A DNA stretch of 64,000 bases from the NCBI RefSeq assembly GCF_038096175.1, contig NZ_CP151101.1, positions 124,001 to 188,000 of the forward strand. Reading direction: 5' to 3'. Below the pieces are notes generated by a model. It ran no database searches, had not been told where the DNA came from, and saw only the letters and a program-made list of their open reading frames with translations. Numbering within the stretch: the stretch's first letter is position 1; each line of letters opens with the position of its first letter. The position numbers and the translations under genes were made by a program. Of this stretch, positions 26,155-35,870 are shown in pieces. The stretch is from Nostoc sp. UHCC 0302 (GTDB taxonomy: Bacteria; Cyanobacteriota; Cyanobacteriia; Cyanobacteriales; Nostocaceae).

Positions 26155-27369
26155 ATGTGGGTATTCGAGCCAACCGCAAAATTGACTGATTTTGAAAGTG
26201 TTCCTGATTTAAAAGCCTTGTGGAGCTCATTCATCAATGAGCAGTATGAAAGAAATCTCTATGGTGATGCGCTAAGAGAATTGCAAAGATGGGGCCGTTC
26301 TGACAGTGATTTGCGCGTATACAATCCTGCATCAATGCCTATTGTGTCCCCTTCAGAACTTAAGAATGTTATCTGGTCAGCGCTCCCGACAAGCTTTGAT
26401 GAACAATTCAACAACACAGATGAGAAATTTACCTTTTTGGATCAACGACAACCTTTTGATTTTCAGAATGGCTCATCCGTGATCACCAGAATTCAAGATG
26501 AATACTGCCAGTGGGTTGTCAAACGTAACACTGACAATAAGATTACAGAAGTTATCTTCACGAGCGAGCCCCCAGAATACTACAATTTCATGTTCTATAC
26601 GTCACAGGAATCACGCGATCTATTAGTAGATGTTTATCGCAAGCTCACTGGAATTCAATCAGTTACAATTGATGATTTAGTTGACAGCAGTGGTGAATAT
26701 GACTGGTACAACCGTTACAATAACGAATTTGCTGTACATATGCAGCAACCGAACAACACACTTGGCGCGCAAGTGAACATTGTGTCTCGGTCTTGTATCT
26801 TGCGAGTTAATCGGCTTAGTAATCCCATTACAGATGCACTAGGACTTATTCGCTGCGGTCAGTATGGCGATGAAGCACGTCAAAGCGATCCGAGTATTGG
26901 TAACGCAATTAATAACTTTGCTAGACAAAACCGCTTTATTACTATTGAAAATCCAGTTGGGCTTTATATAAGTGATATTGACTTGAGAGGGTGGGAGACA
27001 CCTGATTCAACTCCAGCCAATACATTCTGGAAAGTGTTACGAGGCTCACAGGATACTGATCCAAACAAATCCTATATTGTTCGTGCTGTGTATGCAGTAC
27101 CTGAGAGCAAGGACTACACTGTTTCGGATATCAAGATTGATGGCGAGCAAATCGAGTTTGGTGCTCAGATTGCAGCTCGTATCAATGTGCGTGTTGGAGT
27201 TTTGGTAAGTGAGCCGCAACAAATTCCGTTGCCGCGAGTGATCGGGTGCACAGGTACACCCTTATTCCCATTACCAACTTCAGCGGCAGTAACTCCTTCA
27301 AGTGCAGTTACTGCGTTTGGTGGTATGTCTAGCCGTATGAACACAAACAGAACACGTAGAGAGATGTAA
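26155..27369 (+). CDS. Unknown protein translationally coupled to DyP peroxidase
   Basis: The ATG at 26155 has AAAGGAG eight bases upstream and begins MWVFEPTAKLTDFESVPDL; the start at 26125 is less likely. The 404-residue soluble product has no signal peptide and no motif that I recognise: LYGDALRELQRWGRSDSDL, FTSEPPEYYNFMFY, HMQQPNNTLGAQVNIVSRSCILR and a proline/threonine-rich C-terminus. Its stop overlaps the DyP start (TAATG), so the two are made together and may act as enzyme and partner or substrate. No encapsulin-like (HK97) features are obvious. Good coding character and tight linkage make it a real gene; function unknown. Confidence 0.6.
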   Translation: MWVFEPTAKLTDFESVPDLKALWSSFINEQYERNLYGDALRELQRWGRSDSDLRVYNPASMPIVSPSELKNVIWSALPTSFDEQFNNTDEKFTFLDQRQPFDFQNGSSVITRIQDEYCQWVVKRNTDNKITEVIFTSEPPEYYNFMFYTSQESRDLLVDVYRKLTGIQSVTIDDLVDSSGEYDWYNRYNNEFAVHMQQPNNTLGAQVNIVSRSCILRVNRLSNPITDALGLIRCGQYGDEARQSDPSIGNAINNFARQNRFITIENPVGLYISDIDLRGWETPDSTPANTFWKVLRGSQDTDPNKSYIVRAVYAVPESKDYTVSDIKIDGEQIEFGAQIAARINVRVGVLVSEPQQIPLPRVIGCTGTPLFPLPTSAAVTPSSAVTAFGGMSSRMNTNRTRREM

Positions 27370-28901
27370 TGCTTGAAGAGCCACTTTTAGATCTTGACGA
27401 TATCCAAGGCAATGTTTTGCCAGGCTTCAAGAAGGATAGCCAACACTTCTTGTTCCTTCAAATTGTTGATCCCGAGCCAGCACGACTGTGGCTCAAGTCA
27501 CTCGCTCCAAAGCTGTGGACAGCTAGAGAGGTTCTTGCTGCTCACAGTATGTGGAAGGCGATGCGTTTGAAATTAGGGCGCGAGCCTGACAATCTTGACT
27601 TCTTGTTTCTCAACTGTGCAATTTCAGCACAAGGACTTGCGAAACTTGGCGTACCAGATATTGAGGATTTTGACGATCAAGCTTTTAAACTAGGACTTGA
27701 AAAAAGAGCAGCCTCCATTGGCGACCCGCCTCGGGGTAGTGGTGAACCAGGAGCACCAGAAAATTGGATTTTCGGATCTGGTTCTCGTCGTCCAGATATA
27801 CTTCTCATTCTCGCAACTGATGATTTTGATTGGGCGGTGAAAACTGAAGAGGAACTCATCACTTCCGCAGAACAGCAGGGACTACAACTGATCCATGTTG
27901 ATCGAGGGCGAGTACGACCTGGTGCACTGGCTGGGCATGAACACTTCGGCTTCAAGGATGGCGTTTCGCATCCAGCACTCAGAGGGCGTAAATCCACTGT
28001 AGCAGAAGATTTTATTGAATCACGAACATGGCCAGAAGATTCAGCATTCGATATCTACCGCAGTAGATTTGCTGCACCTGGTCGTCCTCTAATATGGCCA
28101 GGTCATTTCTTGTTTGGCTACTTGAGACAGTTTAAAGATAAGCCAGAATCGAGTCGTCCAAATTCGGAGCCTCCTGGACCGACTTGGGCAGTGAATGGCT
28201 CGTTCTTAGCCTATCGGAGATTATCTCAGAACGTGCAGGGGTTTCATACATTCCTTGCTGAAGCATCTGAAACACTGCGTCAAAATGGTTTTGATCCAGA
28301 CCTCACTCCAGAGCGACTTGGTGCATTGCTTGTCGGTCGGTGGGCGTCTGGATGGCCAGTAATGCGCGATCCCAATGTTGATCGAGGAGAACACAAGTTA
28401 GGTGAGAACTACTTCACCTTTGCCGAAGCAACGACTGTACCGCTACCAAATGACCCCCATCCACTCAATCCATCTGATCCGGATGGACGTATTTGCCCTT
28501 TTGCAGCACACATTCGCAAGGTAAATCCGAGAGATGAATCTGGTACAGATCTTGGAAACAGGGAACGGGTTTTTCAGAAGTTAATTCTTAGACGTGGTAT
28601 CACTTTTGGACCGGAAGTAGATGAAAAACCTGAGGCTGATCGGGGGCTTCTGTTTGTTGCATACCAATCATCAATTGAAGAGCAGTTTGAGTTTTTGATG
28701 AACGACTGGGTGAATGATGAAAATAAACCAAAGGCTGGCGGAGGTGTAGATCCGATACTCAGTGCAGCACGTAATACTAAAGTTTCTTTGGTCAATGACA
28801 CTAGTGGCTTTGATCTCCCAATTCCAGGTGGGTGGGTAGTAGCAACTGGAGGTGAATATATGTTTGCCCCAGGAGTCCGGTTTTTTTCAAATGTTATCTA
28901 A
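27369..28901 (+). CDS. DyP-type haem peroxidase (copy 1)
   Basis: The start overlaps the preceding stop (TAATG). The 510-residue protein opens with the family pattern LDLDDIQGNVLPGF, has the distal-side GFKDGVSHP motif with D197, and the proximal CPFAAHIRKVNPR segment with H381 as haem iron ligand. DyP peroxidases use H2O2 to oxidise dyes, phenolics and other bulky substrates. There is no Tat or Sec signal, so it is cytoplasmic or exported as cargo. The last 65 bases of the gene and 40 bases beyond are repeated at 41124-41228, just upstream of a second DyP gene. Family and active site are clear; the natural substrate is unknown. Confidence 0.93.
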   Translation: MLEEPLLDLDDIQGNVLPGFKKDSQHFLFLQIVDPEPARLWLKSLAPKLWTAREVLAAHSMWKAMRLKLGREPDNLDFLFLNCAISAQGLAKLGVPDIEDFDDQAFKLGLEKRAASIGDPPRGSGEPGAPENWIFGSGSRRPDILLILATDDFDWAVKTEEELITSAEQQGLQLIHVDRGRVRPGALAGHEHFGFKDGVSHPALRGRKSTVAEDFIESRTWPEDSAFDIYRSRFAAPGRPLIWPGHFLFGYLRQFKDKPESSRPNSEPPGPTWAVNGSFLAYRRLSQNVQGFHTFLAEASETLRQNGFDPDLTPERLGALLVGRWASGWPVMRDPNVDRGEHKLGENYFTFAEATTVPLPNDPHPLNPSDPDGRICPFAAHIRKVNPRDESGTDLGNRERVFQKLILRRGITFGPEVDEKPEADRGLLFVAYQSSIEEQFEFLMNDWVNDENKPKAGGGVDPILSAARNTKVSLVNDTSGFDLPIPGGWVVATGGEYMFAPGVRFFSNVI

Positions 28902-28941
28902 CCCTATTGTAAGAAGTTACACGCATCTCGATTGAATATTA
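28837..28941 (+). repeat. 105-bp direct repeat, copy 1 (DyP 3' end)
   Basis: This segment covers the final codons (VATGGEYMFAPGVRFF...) and downstream flank of the DyP gene. It recurs at 41124-41228 in the same orientation with four differences. About 12.2 kb lies between the copies. Confidence 0.9.
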
Positions 28942-29030
28942 GAGTTGTTGGGAAATAAGCCGAAGAATGTCCATAACTCAATTCATGGCAGACATTTTCA
29001 ATGATTTTATCAACAATACTTATCCCTCTC

Positions 29031-30435
29031 CTAAGAAACCGTATTTGCTTGAGGCTGAGGAACAAGCTCAAAACCTAAAGCTAGAGCCTTTTTCTGGAGG
29101 TTATTGATGACTCGTTCTTGGTAACGTTGCTCATAATAATCCATGCCAGGATCTTGATAGTTACCTCCATTCGTCCAAAGTCGATAGAAAATTCGTGCCA
29201 ACTTATGAGCAGTAGCAGTGATAGCTTTGGGTGTACCCAGGCGAGAACGTAAGCGACGATAAAAAGAACCCAAAGCAGAATTGCTCTTGCCAGCTGTTTG
29301 TGCTGCCATTCGGAAAGCATTGGTAGCAGGGTTAACTACAAGACGAGTCTTAGAACTTTTAACTTTGCCACCAGTGATGCGATTGCTAGGACAAAGACCA
29401 AGCCAAGAAGTAAAGTGTTTAACAGTTGGGAATCGGCTAGGATCTAAACCAACCTCAGAAATAATGGTTTGTACTGTTAGGATACCAAGACCATCAATAG
29501 CAGTGAAGTCCACGCCACTAATTCGGTAAAGATGGGTACGTAAATCAAAAGCAGGTTCATTGCCTTGGGGTTTATGGCGAATGTGCTTTGGTTGGGGAAG
29601 CGGAGATTCGTTCAAATTAACTTTGTCGCTAAATTGAGATAAGCACTCCTGTATTTGGCGGTCGCAGGCTGCTATCTGAGTTTGATAAACATCGTAAAGT
29701 TGTAGTTCTTGTTGAAGTACAAAGACATGCTCACTACGATAATCACCATTTAACGCAGCAGCAATTTCTGCTTCAGAGCGTTTAACGCGGTGATGGGTGA
29801 TGTTTTTTAGCTGCCAAAATTTGTGGATTTGTTTCTCCTTCAACAATAGCTCGAATAATTGCCATCCCAGTGGTACCAGTGATATCGCTAACAACTTTAT
29901 GCAATTGCACGTTCATCTGGGTTAAAGCCTTTTGTATCCGTTGGATGTGAACACAAGCACTTTTGATAAGACTATCCCGGTGGCGGATATAACTCCGCAG
30001 AACACAAATCTGGTCTTCCGGGCGAAAAGAACCAGACAACAATCCATAACTGTGTAACTGTTGCAGCCATTGACAGTCTAAAATATCAGTTTTACGTCCA
30101 GGTAAAGTTTTCACATGATGGGCATTGACAAGCTTGACCTCAAAACCTCTTGTCTCCAAGATTTGAAACAACGCAATCCAATACACCCCTGTTGATTCCA
30201 TTGCTACAGTTTCCACTCTACATTCAGCCAGCCAATCTGCAAGGGCATACAAGTCACCGGTGTAACAGCCAAAACGTCTTACACTCTCGGATGCTCGATC
30301 TTTTGGAACACTCACCCAGTGGAATTCTGAACCGATATCAATACCTGCTGCATTTGGGTTGATTTGTCTTAGGTCAGAAGTGTCATTCGTCCTTGGTTGA
30401 TGGAAACGGGATTTGGACTTTGATGTTTTCATCAT
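29031..30435 (-). pseudogene. IS110-family transposase, frameshifted
   Basis: Reading leftwards, 30435-29782 gives the DEDD-type N-terminal part (NPNAAGIDIGSEFHWVSVP, AMESTGVYWIALFQILE, LVNAHHVKTLPGRKTDILDC, LRSYIRHRDSLI). A second frame, 29894-29031, supplies the rest (HHRVKRSEAEIAAALNGDYR, DGLGILTVQTIISEVG, FTSWLGLCPSNRITGGK, KSRLVVNPATNAFRMAA, LARIFYRLWTNGG). The frames join at a run of six A (29813-29818 region), where one base appears lost. IS110 elements have no large terminal repeats, so the ends cannot be fixed; the interval from about 28942 to 30650 is a fair outer limit. The element sits immediately after the duplicated DyP tail. Confidence 0.88.
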
Positions 30436-30972
30436 TAAAGGCTCCCTCTTTAATGCAGAGTAATAGTCGCAATTGGAAGCGTGCCCTAACCTGGGCTGAC
30501 GGATGAATACAGTCTCCTAAACGGGATAATGGCAGTAGCCATTTCACCAATGTCATAACCGTCTCAACCCAGAACCAAGCTTCTGTACGGGCGGCAAAGC
30601 ACCATTGGGGGATCAGTCTTAACTGTCAGGACACAATAAAAGTGTAATTTTTTTCGGGACATTTTCTTTCATCCATAACGGAAGCCAGCGCGTCCGTAAA
30701 CAGCTTCTGTCACTCTCCGGGAGGGCGATCGCTAGAAGCCTGATGAGGCGATCAATACAAGCTATACTATTAGAAAAAAATGGATCTTGTATTTGTTATT
30801 AGGAAAAAACTGGTGATCGTTTGCTATACAAAAGCTTTAGAACTCAGAAATAGCAAATGTTTTCGGAGAGTGGCAGAAGAGGGATAACTCAAATCCTATG
30901 AAAAATATCAAAAGTTGCCAACCAAAGTTGCTATAAGAATAAGAAATTAGTGCAGAAACAAAAACTATTTTA
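30436..30972. other. Non-coding flank of IS110 with a TA-type MITE
   Basis: No gene is seen. The left half is probably the upstream end of the IS110 element; the right half holds the MITE at 30697-30886. Confidence 0.4.
30697..30886. repeat. TA-flanked MITE, copy 1 of three
   Basis: The ends CTTCTGTCACTCTCCG (30704-30719) and the complement of CGGAGAGTGGCAGAAG (30864-30879) differ at one place, and both ends are bounded by TA. The right end read inward (TATCCCTCTTCTGCCACTCT) matches the left end at 40791, so this is the same family as 40791-40970 and 53309-53490. Confidence 0.7.
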
Positions 30973-31413
30973 CTACCACTTTTTGTAGGGTAAAAATTTA
31001 CCAGACATAATTATTCTCACCCGCTCACCTTTGAGATTTTCTTCTTTTTCTACATCCAACGTAAAGTCAATTGCACTCATGATGCCATCACCGAATTTCT
31101 CATGAATCACGGCTTTAACTGGATATCCATAAACTTGTATAATTTCATAAAAACGGTAAATTAATGGATCAGTAGGTACAACTGTTCCTAAACCTTTGGT
31201 AGGATGTTGAGTTAATTGCTGAATATAACTTATATCTAGTCCTAAAGCTTCAACTAATAACTTTGCTTCTTCTTCAGAAGCACTAGCTTGACGGTAAATT
31301 AAAGCTGCAATCCATACTTCATCGCGTTTAAGGATTTTTTCTAAATCGGCGAAGCTAAGTCCTTTATCTTGTTTAGCTGCTAGAAGCTTTTGAGTAATTT
31401 CGGAAACAGACAT
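30973..31413 (-). CDS. cynS: Cyanate hydratase (cyanase)
   Basis: The 146-residue product matches cyanase along its whole length: an N-terminal helical HTH-like part ([38 protein letters not shown]) and the C-terminal catalytic domain with R87 and E90 in [11 protein letters not shown] and S113 in DGIMSAIDF. These correspond to Arg96, Glu99 and Ser122 of the E. coli enzyme with a constant offset of nine. It converts cyanate and bicarbonate to ammonia and CO2, detoxifying cyanate and supplying nitrogen; the enzyme forms a decamer. The gene stands alone, without the nitrate/cyanate transporter genes that accompany it in some cyanobacteria, and is hemmed in by IS110, MITE and IS4 insertions. Confidence 0.95.
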   Translation of the reverse strand: MSVSEITQKLLAAKQDKGLSFADLEKILKRDEVWIAALIYRQASASEEEAKLLVEALGLDISYIQQLTQHPTKGLGTVVPTDPLIYRFYEIIQVYGYPVKAVIHEKFGDGIMSAIDFTLDVEKEENLKGERVRIIMSGKFLPYKKW

Positions 31414-31583
31414 TTGAAAACTCCTTTAGTCAATTCATGCAAGCTCTAAACATTTTGCCACTAAAGTTGGCTCAATTGTTCTGTACATATCGCTACGTAA
31501 TGTCTAAAAGTTGGCGCTTTGATGTCGGAGGTTGCACTAAAAGCAATATGAAGTGTGGGTTGGTGTAGAAATCTAGCTATTTT

Positions 31584-31695
31584 GGCTCTATCGTTTAAAC
31601 TATACTGAATCAACAGCTATATTCCAACAGATTAAGCAAATCAACCCACTATTTTGTATCGTCTGTTACATTAGTATATTAAACCCGATAGAGCC
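31584..31695 (+). repeat. 112-bp MITE (GGCTCTATCG ends), copy 1
   Basis: The element begins GGCTCTATCGTTTAAAC and ends with the complement of GGCTCTATCGGGTTT. It is flanked by a perfect 8-bp target duplication GCTATTTT (31576-31583 and 31696-31703). The reverse-complement copy lies at 48681-48792 and is also 112 bp long. Confidence 0.9.
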
Positions 31696-31739
31696 GCTAT
31701 TTTTCTGTATTAAGAATGAAAAAACAGAATTAATTGACC

Positions 31740-31890
31740 GGAGTAATCTTCGCAGAGTGGATATGCCACATCCTTTGACTTTGAGTTGAGCCGGGAATAT
31801 TATTCGTCTGCCGCAATACATAGCTACCCTGAAAGTGCTTAGCAATACCATCAATAGTTGTAGCGGTGAGCATGAGAGGAATTTCGATAT
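31740..31890 (-). pseudogene. 3' remnant of an unidentified gene cut by IS4
   Basis: Read on the minus strand from 31890, one frame gives IEIPLMLTATTIDGIAKHFQ, then GSYVLRQTNNIPGSTQSQRM and WHIHSAKITPVN with a stop. It looks like the C-terminal 45-50 residues of a normal protein. The IS4 insertion at 31891 removes the rest, and the upstream part was not found in the window. Family not recognised. Confidence 0.35.
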
Positions 31891-31986
31891 CAATACCTTA
31901 GCCAAAAGAAGAGGGTGAAGAGATAGGGCGCTCTGTAGTAGAGTTATTGTTTACCACAACGACAACTCAAACGCTACAATTCGCCC

Positions 31987-33386
31987 ATGTTCGATATCCT
32001 ATCACTTTTACAATGCCTATTACCCCAGATAAATGCTACGACGATGCGTCAGTTGAACCAGATAATAATGGCGATGCTAGCAATGAATGGGAGAATAACG
32101 ATGTTAGGAATCTCCCGTTGGACAGGGACTGGTGGCAGTTATCGGACGATGTTGCGGTTCTTTCATACAATAATTCCTTGGGCGACGTTGTTTTGGCTAT
32201 TTTTCCGCAAGCATTTGTTCCGTGCGAATGAGATGTATTTGCTTGTAGGAGATGAAGTTGTAGTGAGTAAATCAGGGAAAAAGACTTATGGCTTGGATAG
32301 ATTTTTTTCTAGCCTAGTTAGTAAACCTATATTAGGACTATCTTTTTTTACATTATCGTTAGTAAGTGTTGAGCAGAGGCACTCATTTCCGATTCAGATA
32401 GAACAGGTAATCAAGAGCGATACAGAAACAAGTAGTATATCGCCAAGATTAGTAGAAATCAAACCTAAAGAAAAACGTGGACGGGGACGGCCAAAAGGGA
32501 GTAAAAATAAAAACAAAGCAGAAGTAATTCTCACATCGGAATTACTAAGAATTAAGAAGATGATTAATAATTTATTCAAGTTAATAGCTAACTTTATCCC
32601 TTTAACTTACTTAGTATTAGATGGTCATTTTGGAAACAATAATGCCTTGCAGATGGCTAGACAAGTTAACTTACATATAATTTCCAAGCTGCGCTGTGAT
32701 TCGGCATTGTATATACCCTATCAAGATCCTGACTCCAATAAACGCTCTCGTCGTAAATACGGTGAAGCAGCCCTGAAGACGGGTTTCCCGTCGCAGGGGA
32801 CTGCTGAACCCGAAGGGTGACAAGGTTGAATATTGTAACATACCTGACAAGTATTTATGTAAAAGTACTATTGAAGACGATATCAAAACTGATATTTATC
32901 AAGCTACTCTCCTTCACAAGGAATTTGCCCAAGCACTGAATATAGTTATTTTAGTCAAAACTAATCTGAAAACTAATGCTCGTAGTCATGTAATTCTATT
33001 TTCTAGCGACCTAAAATTGTCATATGAAAAAATAATTGATTACTACAAACTGCGCTTCCAAATTGAGTTTAACTTTCGTGATGCCAAGCAGTTTTGGGGG
33101 CTGGAAGATTTTATGAATTTGAGCCAAGTTGCGGTAACTAATGCTGCTAACAAGCGCATTCTTCATGGTCAATTTATCCCACCATCTTCTCGCTGATTTT
33201 CGTCAGCATAATCCTAGCTCCGGTATTATTGATCTTAAAGCTTATTATCGTGGTTTTCGATATATTCGTGAAATTTTAAAAATGCTTCCGGAAATGCCTG
33301 AGCCTATTTTATTAGCCCAGATTTTTGCCAAGCTTACTTCTTTAGGACGTATTCATCCCGCTTCTACAGGCGTTGAACCCTCGTAA
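31987..33386 (+). pseudogene. IS4-family transposase, interrupted
   Basis: The ATG at 31987 opens a 260-codon stretch with LQCLLPQINATTMRQLNQII, LLVGDEVVVSKSGKKTYGLDRFFSS, a basic RGRGRPKGSKNK loop and LDGHFGNNNALQMARQVNLHIISKLRCD. A 55-bp palindromic insertion at 32766 then shifts the frame. The downstream part still encodes the IS4 signature YYKLRFQIEFNFRDAKQFWG (Y-x2-R-x3-E-x6-K) near 33040-33105. A further one-base change near 33150 shifts into the last frame ending at 33386. The protein is therefore not made intact. Confidence 0.85.
32766..32820 (+). repeat. Small palindromic insertion inside IS4 transposase
   Basis: A 50-bp sequence beginning AGCAGCCCTGAAGACGGG and folding on itself through GACGGG-TTT-CCCGTC and AGCAG/CTGCT pairs is inserted between two copies of GGTGA (32761-32765 and 32816-32820). 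The equivalent position in the second IS4 copy (near 36030) lacks it. It behaves as a very small mobile palindromic repeat. Confidence 0.75.
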
Positions 33387-33408
33387 ATTGGCTACGGTAT
33401 TGGATATA

Positions 33409-34347
33409 GAACCCATTTAATATCTTTTTTCTAGCTAGCAGCTAGTCGTTTGAGCATCAATCGGATAAAACAAAGCTTGAGCTTGGCATTGGCACGAGCG
33501 AGTGTCCGGTCAAAGTTTTTGACTAAACTTTTACATCGCTCTACCCAAGCATTCGATCTCTCTATCACCCATCTAGCAGCCACTGGAACAAATCCGGATT
33601 GTCCTTTGGCTTCCTTTTCAGCTTTTGATGGCAAGGCATGCGAGCTCAAATTGGATTTTGGTCATGATCTGGGGATAAATTTGCTCCAAGGCTGGGATAA
33701 TTTTTTCAGGATGGTAGCCATGATCTACTAAAATAGTTGTTTTGGGCAAATCTAGTGGTTTAGATTTGAAATAATCGATATTTTGTGAGAAGATTTCAAT
33801 CAACCCCTGGTCATCAGATACGTTGGCGGTAGTGCAGTGAGTGAAGAAGGGGAAACCCAATATATCTACTGCTAGATGTCTTTTGATCCCGTTGGTCGCT
33901 TTGTAAAAACAAAATCCTTTCGGCTCAATACTGGCATTACAAGTATTTTTGACCGCTTGTGAATCAATCATGATTAGGGTTGTCCACTGTGGTTTTTTTT
34001 TACTTGTTCACGCACTCTCTGATGTAAATTAGCCATAATTGGATCAAGGATGCCATCTTCACACCACTGCTTGTAATACCAGAACACAGTAGAGTAGGGC
34101 GGCAAATCTCGCTTGTAAGTCTGCCCAATTGCAACCATTCTTAAGTTGATAAAATATCCCGTTCCAAATTTGCCTCTTTGTCCACACAGGGGGTCTTGTT
34201 TTCTTCTTGGTTGGCAATAATGGCTCAATAATTTCCCATTCTTTGTCTGTTACGTCGCTTGAATATCCCATTTCTCGCCCTGACCTGATTCTATTCCACT
34301 GTTTCTGCCGATTTTACTTGTTCACTTCAAAGATATCAAATGGGTTC
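33409..34347 (-). mobile_element. IS5-family insertion sequence, degraded
   Basis: The terminal repeats GAACCCATTTAATATCTTT (left, from 33409) and GAACCCATTTGATATCTTT (right, read inward from 34347) differ at one base, and TATA borders each end. The element abuts the right flank of IS4 copy 1 and the truncated start of IS4 copy 2, so it lies at a junction between two IS4 copies. Confidence 0.8.
33431..34271 (-). pseudogene. IS5-family transposase with several frameshifts
   Basis: Read on the minus strand, successive frames give the parts of one IS5-type transposase. They are SDVTDKEWEIIEPLLPTKKK and QIWNGIFYQLKNGCNWADL (34271), then DLPPYSTVFWYYKQWCEDGI (34228-33974), MIDSQAVKNTCNASI with GIKRHLAVDILGFP and ILVDHGYHPEKI (33971-33618), and ARWVIERSNAWVERCKSLVKNFDRT (33649-33431). 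The catalytic D (IDSQ), D (VDHGY) and E (IERSNAW) positions are all present but spread over at least three frame changes, so the gene is dead. Confidence 0.85.
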
Positions 34348-34725
34348 TATAGAACGATGTTGAGATTCTTTCATACAGTAATACCTTGGGCGACATTGTT
34401 TTGGGTATTCTTTCGCAGGCATTTATTTCGTGCGAATGAGGTATATTTACTAGCAGGAGATGAAGTTGTAATCAGTAAATCAGGGAAACAAACTTACGGG
34501 CTGGATAGATTTTTTTCTAGCCTGGCTAGCAAACCCATATTAGGGCTATCTTTTTTTACATTATCATTAGTCAGTGTTGAGCAAAGGCACTCGTTTCCGA
34601 TTCAGATAGAACAGGTGATAAAGAGCGATATAGAAAAAAGTAGCCCGTCACAAACCAAAGAAATAAAACCGCAAGAGAAACGTGGGCGTGGACGACCAAA
34701 GGGGAGTAAAAACAAGAATAAAACT

Positions 34726-34886
34726 GGCTCTTGCGTCCCTTTTATGGTGAGTGAGGATTGATTGTAACAAAACCCTTGTACGGCAAGCGTTATAAAGAAT
34801 TTTGGCACTATTTTGAATGAAATGCTTACAGAGTAAAGCTTTCAATAACTTTGAATCAGATTTTCCATAAAAATAACCGAAGAGCC
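34726..34886 (+). repeat. 161-bp MITE (GGCTCTT ends), copy 1
   Basis: The ends are GGCTCTTGCGTCCCTTTTAT and, read inward from the right, GGCTCTTCGGTTATTTTTAT. A perfect 8-bp target duplication ATAAAACT flanks it (34718-34725 and 34887-34894). A reverse-complement copy at 46621-48620 is also exactly 161 bp once its IS1380 insertion is removed. Confidence 0.92.
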
Positions 34887-34978
34887 ATAAAACTCAGGTA
34901 ATTCTCACACCTGAATTACTCCGAATTAAAAAAATGATTAAGTCGCTATTTAAGTTATTAGCTAAATTTATTCCCCTT

Positions 34979-35870
34979 GAACTTATCCCACTAATGCCAG
35001 ATTGTGGTAATCTATTTATGAATTGAGTTGGGTGTATCCGTTGATGGCTGGACGTTTTGAGGGCTTGAGCGACCTGGAATGGAAGTTATTTGAGGATATA
35101 TTTCCTAAGCAGGCATCCAAGCGTGGTAAAGGAATGCCTCATGCACCATATCGCCATGTATTAAATAGCCTGTTGTACATTTTGATTACTGGGTGTCGAT
35201 GGTGTGATCTGCCGCGTGGGGAGACATGGGCATCTAAAAGCTCGTCCCACCGATGGCTAAAACGATGGCGTGAGGATGGAACATTTGAACATTTACAGGC
35301 GCGTATATTAGCGATCGCTAATGATCAGGGACTGATAAACTGGAACTTTGGCGCGGTTGACGGGTCTTTTTCCCCCTGGGAAAGGAGGAGGTGAAGACGT
35401 AGCCTATGGTGGCAAAGGTAAAGGTATTCTCATTCACACGGTGACCGAAGGTGGTGGAATGCCCTTGGCTAACTCCACTACCCCAGCCAACGGTAACGAA
35501 AGAGAACAAGTAATACTTCTACTTGATAAAGTCAAACTCAAAACATTAAAACGCGGCAGACCACGTAAACGAATCAAGGTGCTGGCTGCTGACAAAGGTT
35601 ACGACTCGAAACAAAAACGCGCTGATCTACGCAAACGAGGTATTCGCCCTCAAATCCCAAAACGAGTTTGGAAAACCAAGAAAAATAGAGGGAGACCAAT
35701 CAAAATCTCTGTTCCTAGATTTCAGCAAGAGCGGTGTTTTGCTTGGTATCAGCGCAAATACCGTCGTCTCGTTGTTAGATGGGAACGTCAAAAAGTTTAC
35801 TTTGACGCATTCATTGACCTTGCTACAATCCACATCTGGATTAACAAAATCTTATTAGTGGGATAGGTTC
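34979..35870 (+). mobile_element. IS5-family (IS427-type) insertion sequence
   Basis: It begins GAACTTATCCCACTAAT at 34979 and ends with the complement of GAACCTATCCCACTAAT at 35870, one mismatch in 17. It is inserted in IS4 copy 2, whose sequence resumes with TTACTTACTTAGTG. The element is 892 bp and encodes one transposase in two overlapping frames. Confidence 0.85.
35044..35866 (+). CDS. IS5-family transposase in two overlapping frames
   Basis: The first frame starts at ATG 35044 (MAGRFEGLSDLEWKLFEDIFP) and has LNSLLYILITGCRWCDLPRG, SSHRWLKRWREDGTFEHL and the first catalytic Asp in NFGAVDGS, then stops at 35394. The second frame (35348-35866) continues PGKGGGEDVAYGGKGKGILIH, KVLAADKGYDSKQKRADL with the second Asp, and RRLVVRWERQKVYFDAF with the Glu. 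The switch falls in a TTTTTCCCCC run near 35369-35378 and needs a +1 step or one-base loss. Two-frame transposases are known in the IS427 group, so this could be functional through frameshifting, or simply a recent homopolymer mutation. Confidence 0.8.

Larger units (their letters stand above)
31891..33402 (+). mobile_element. IS4-family insertion sequence, copy 1
   Basis: The ends are CAATACCTTAGCCAA (left) and the complement of CAATACCGTAGCCAA (right), and a perfect 5-bp target duplication GATAT flanks them (31886-31890 and 33403-33407). At 1512 bp it contains a 55-bp insertion at 32766-32820. A degenerate second copy with the same right end stops at 36615. Confidence 0.88.

Noticed and set aside
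31947-32231. 94-codon frame overlapping the start of the IS4 transposase
   Set aside because: The other frame matches the transposase and the second IS4 copy; this one is a shadow.
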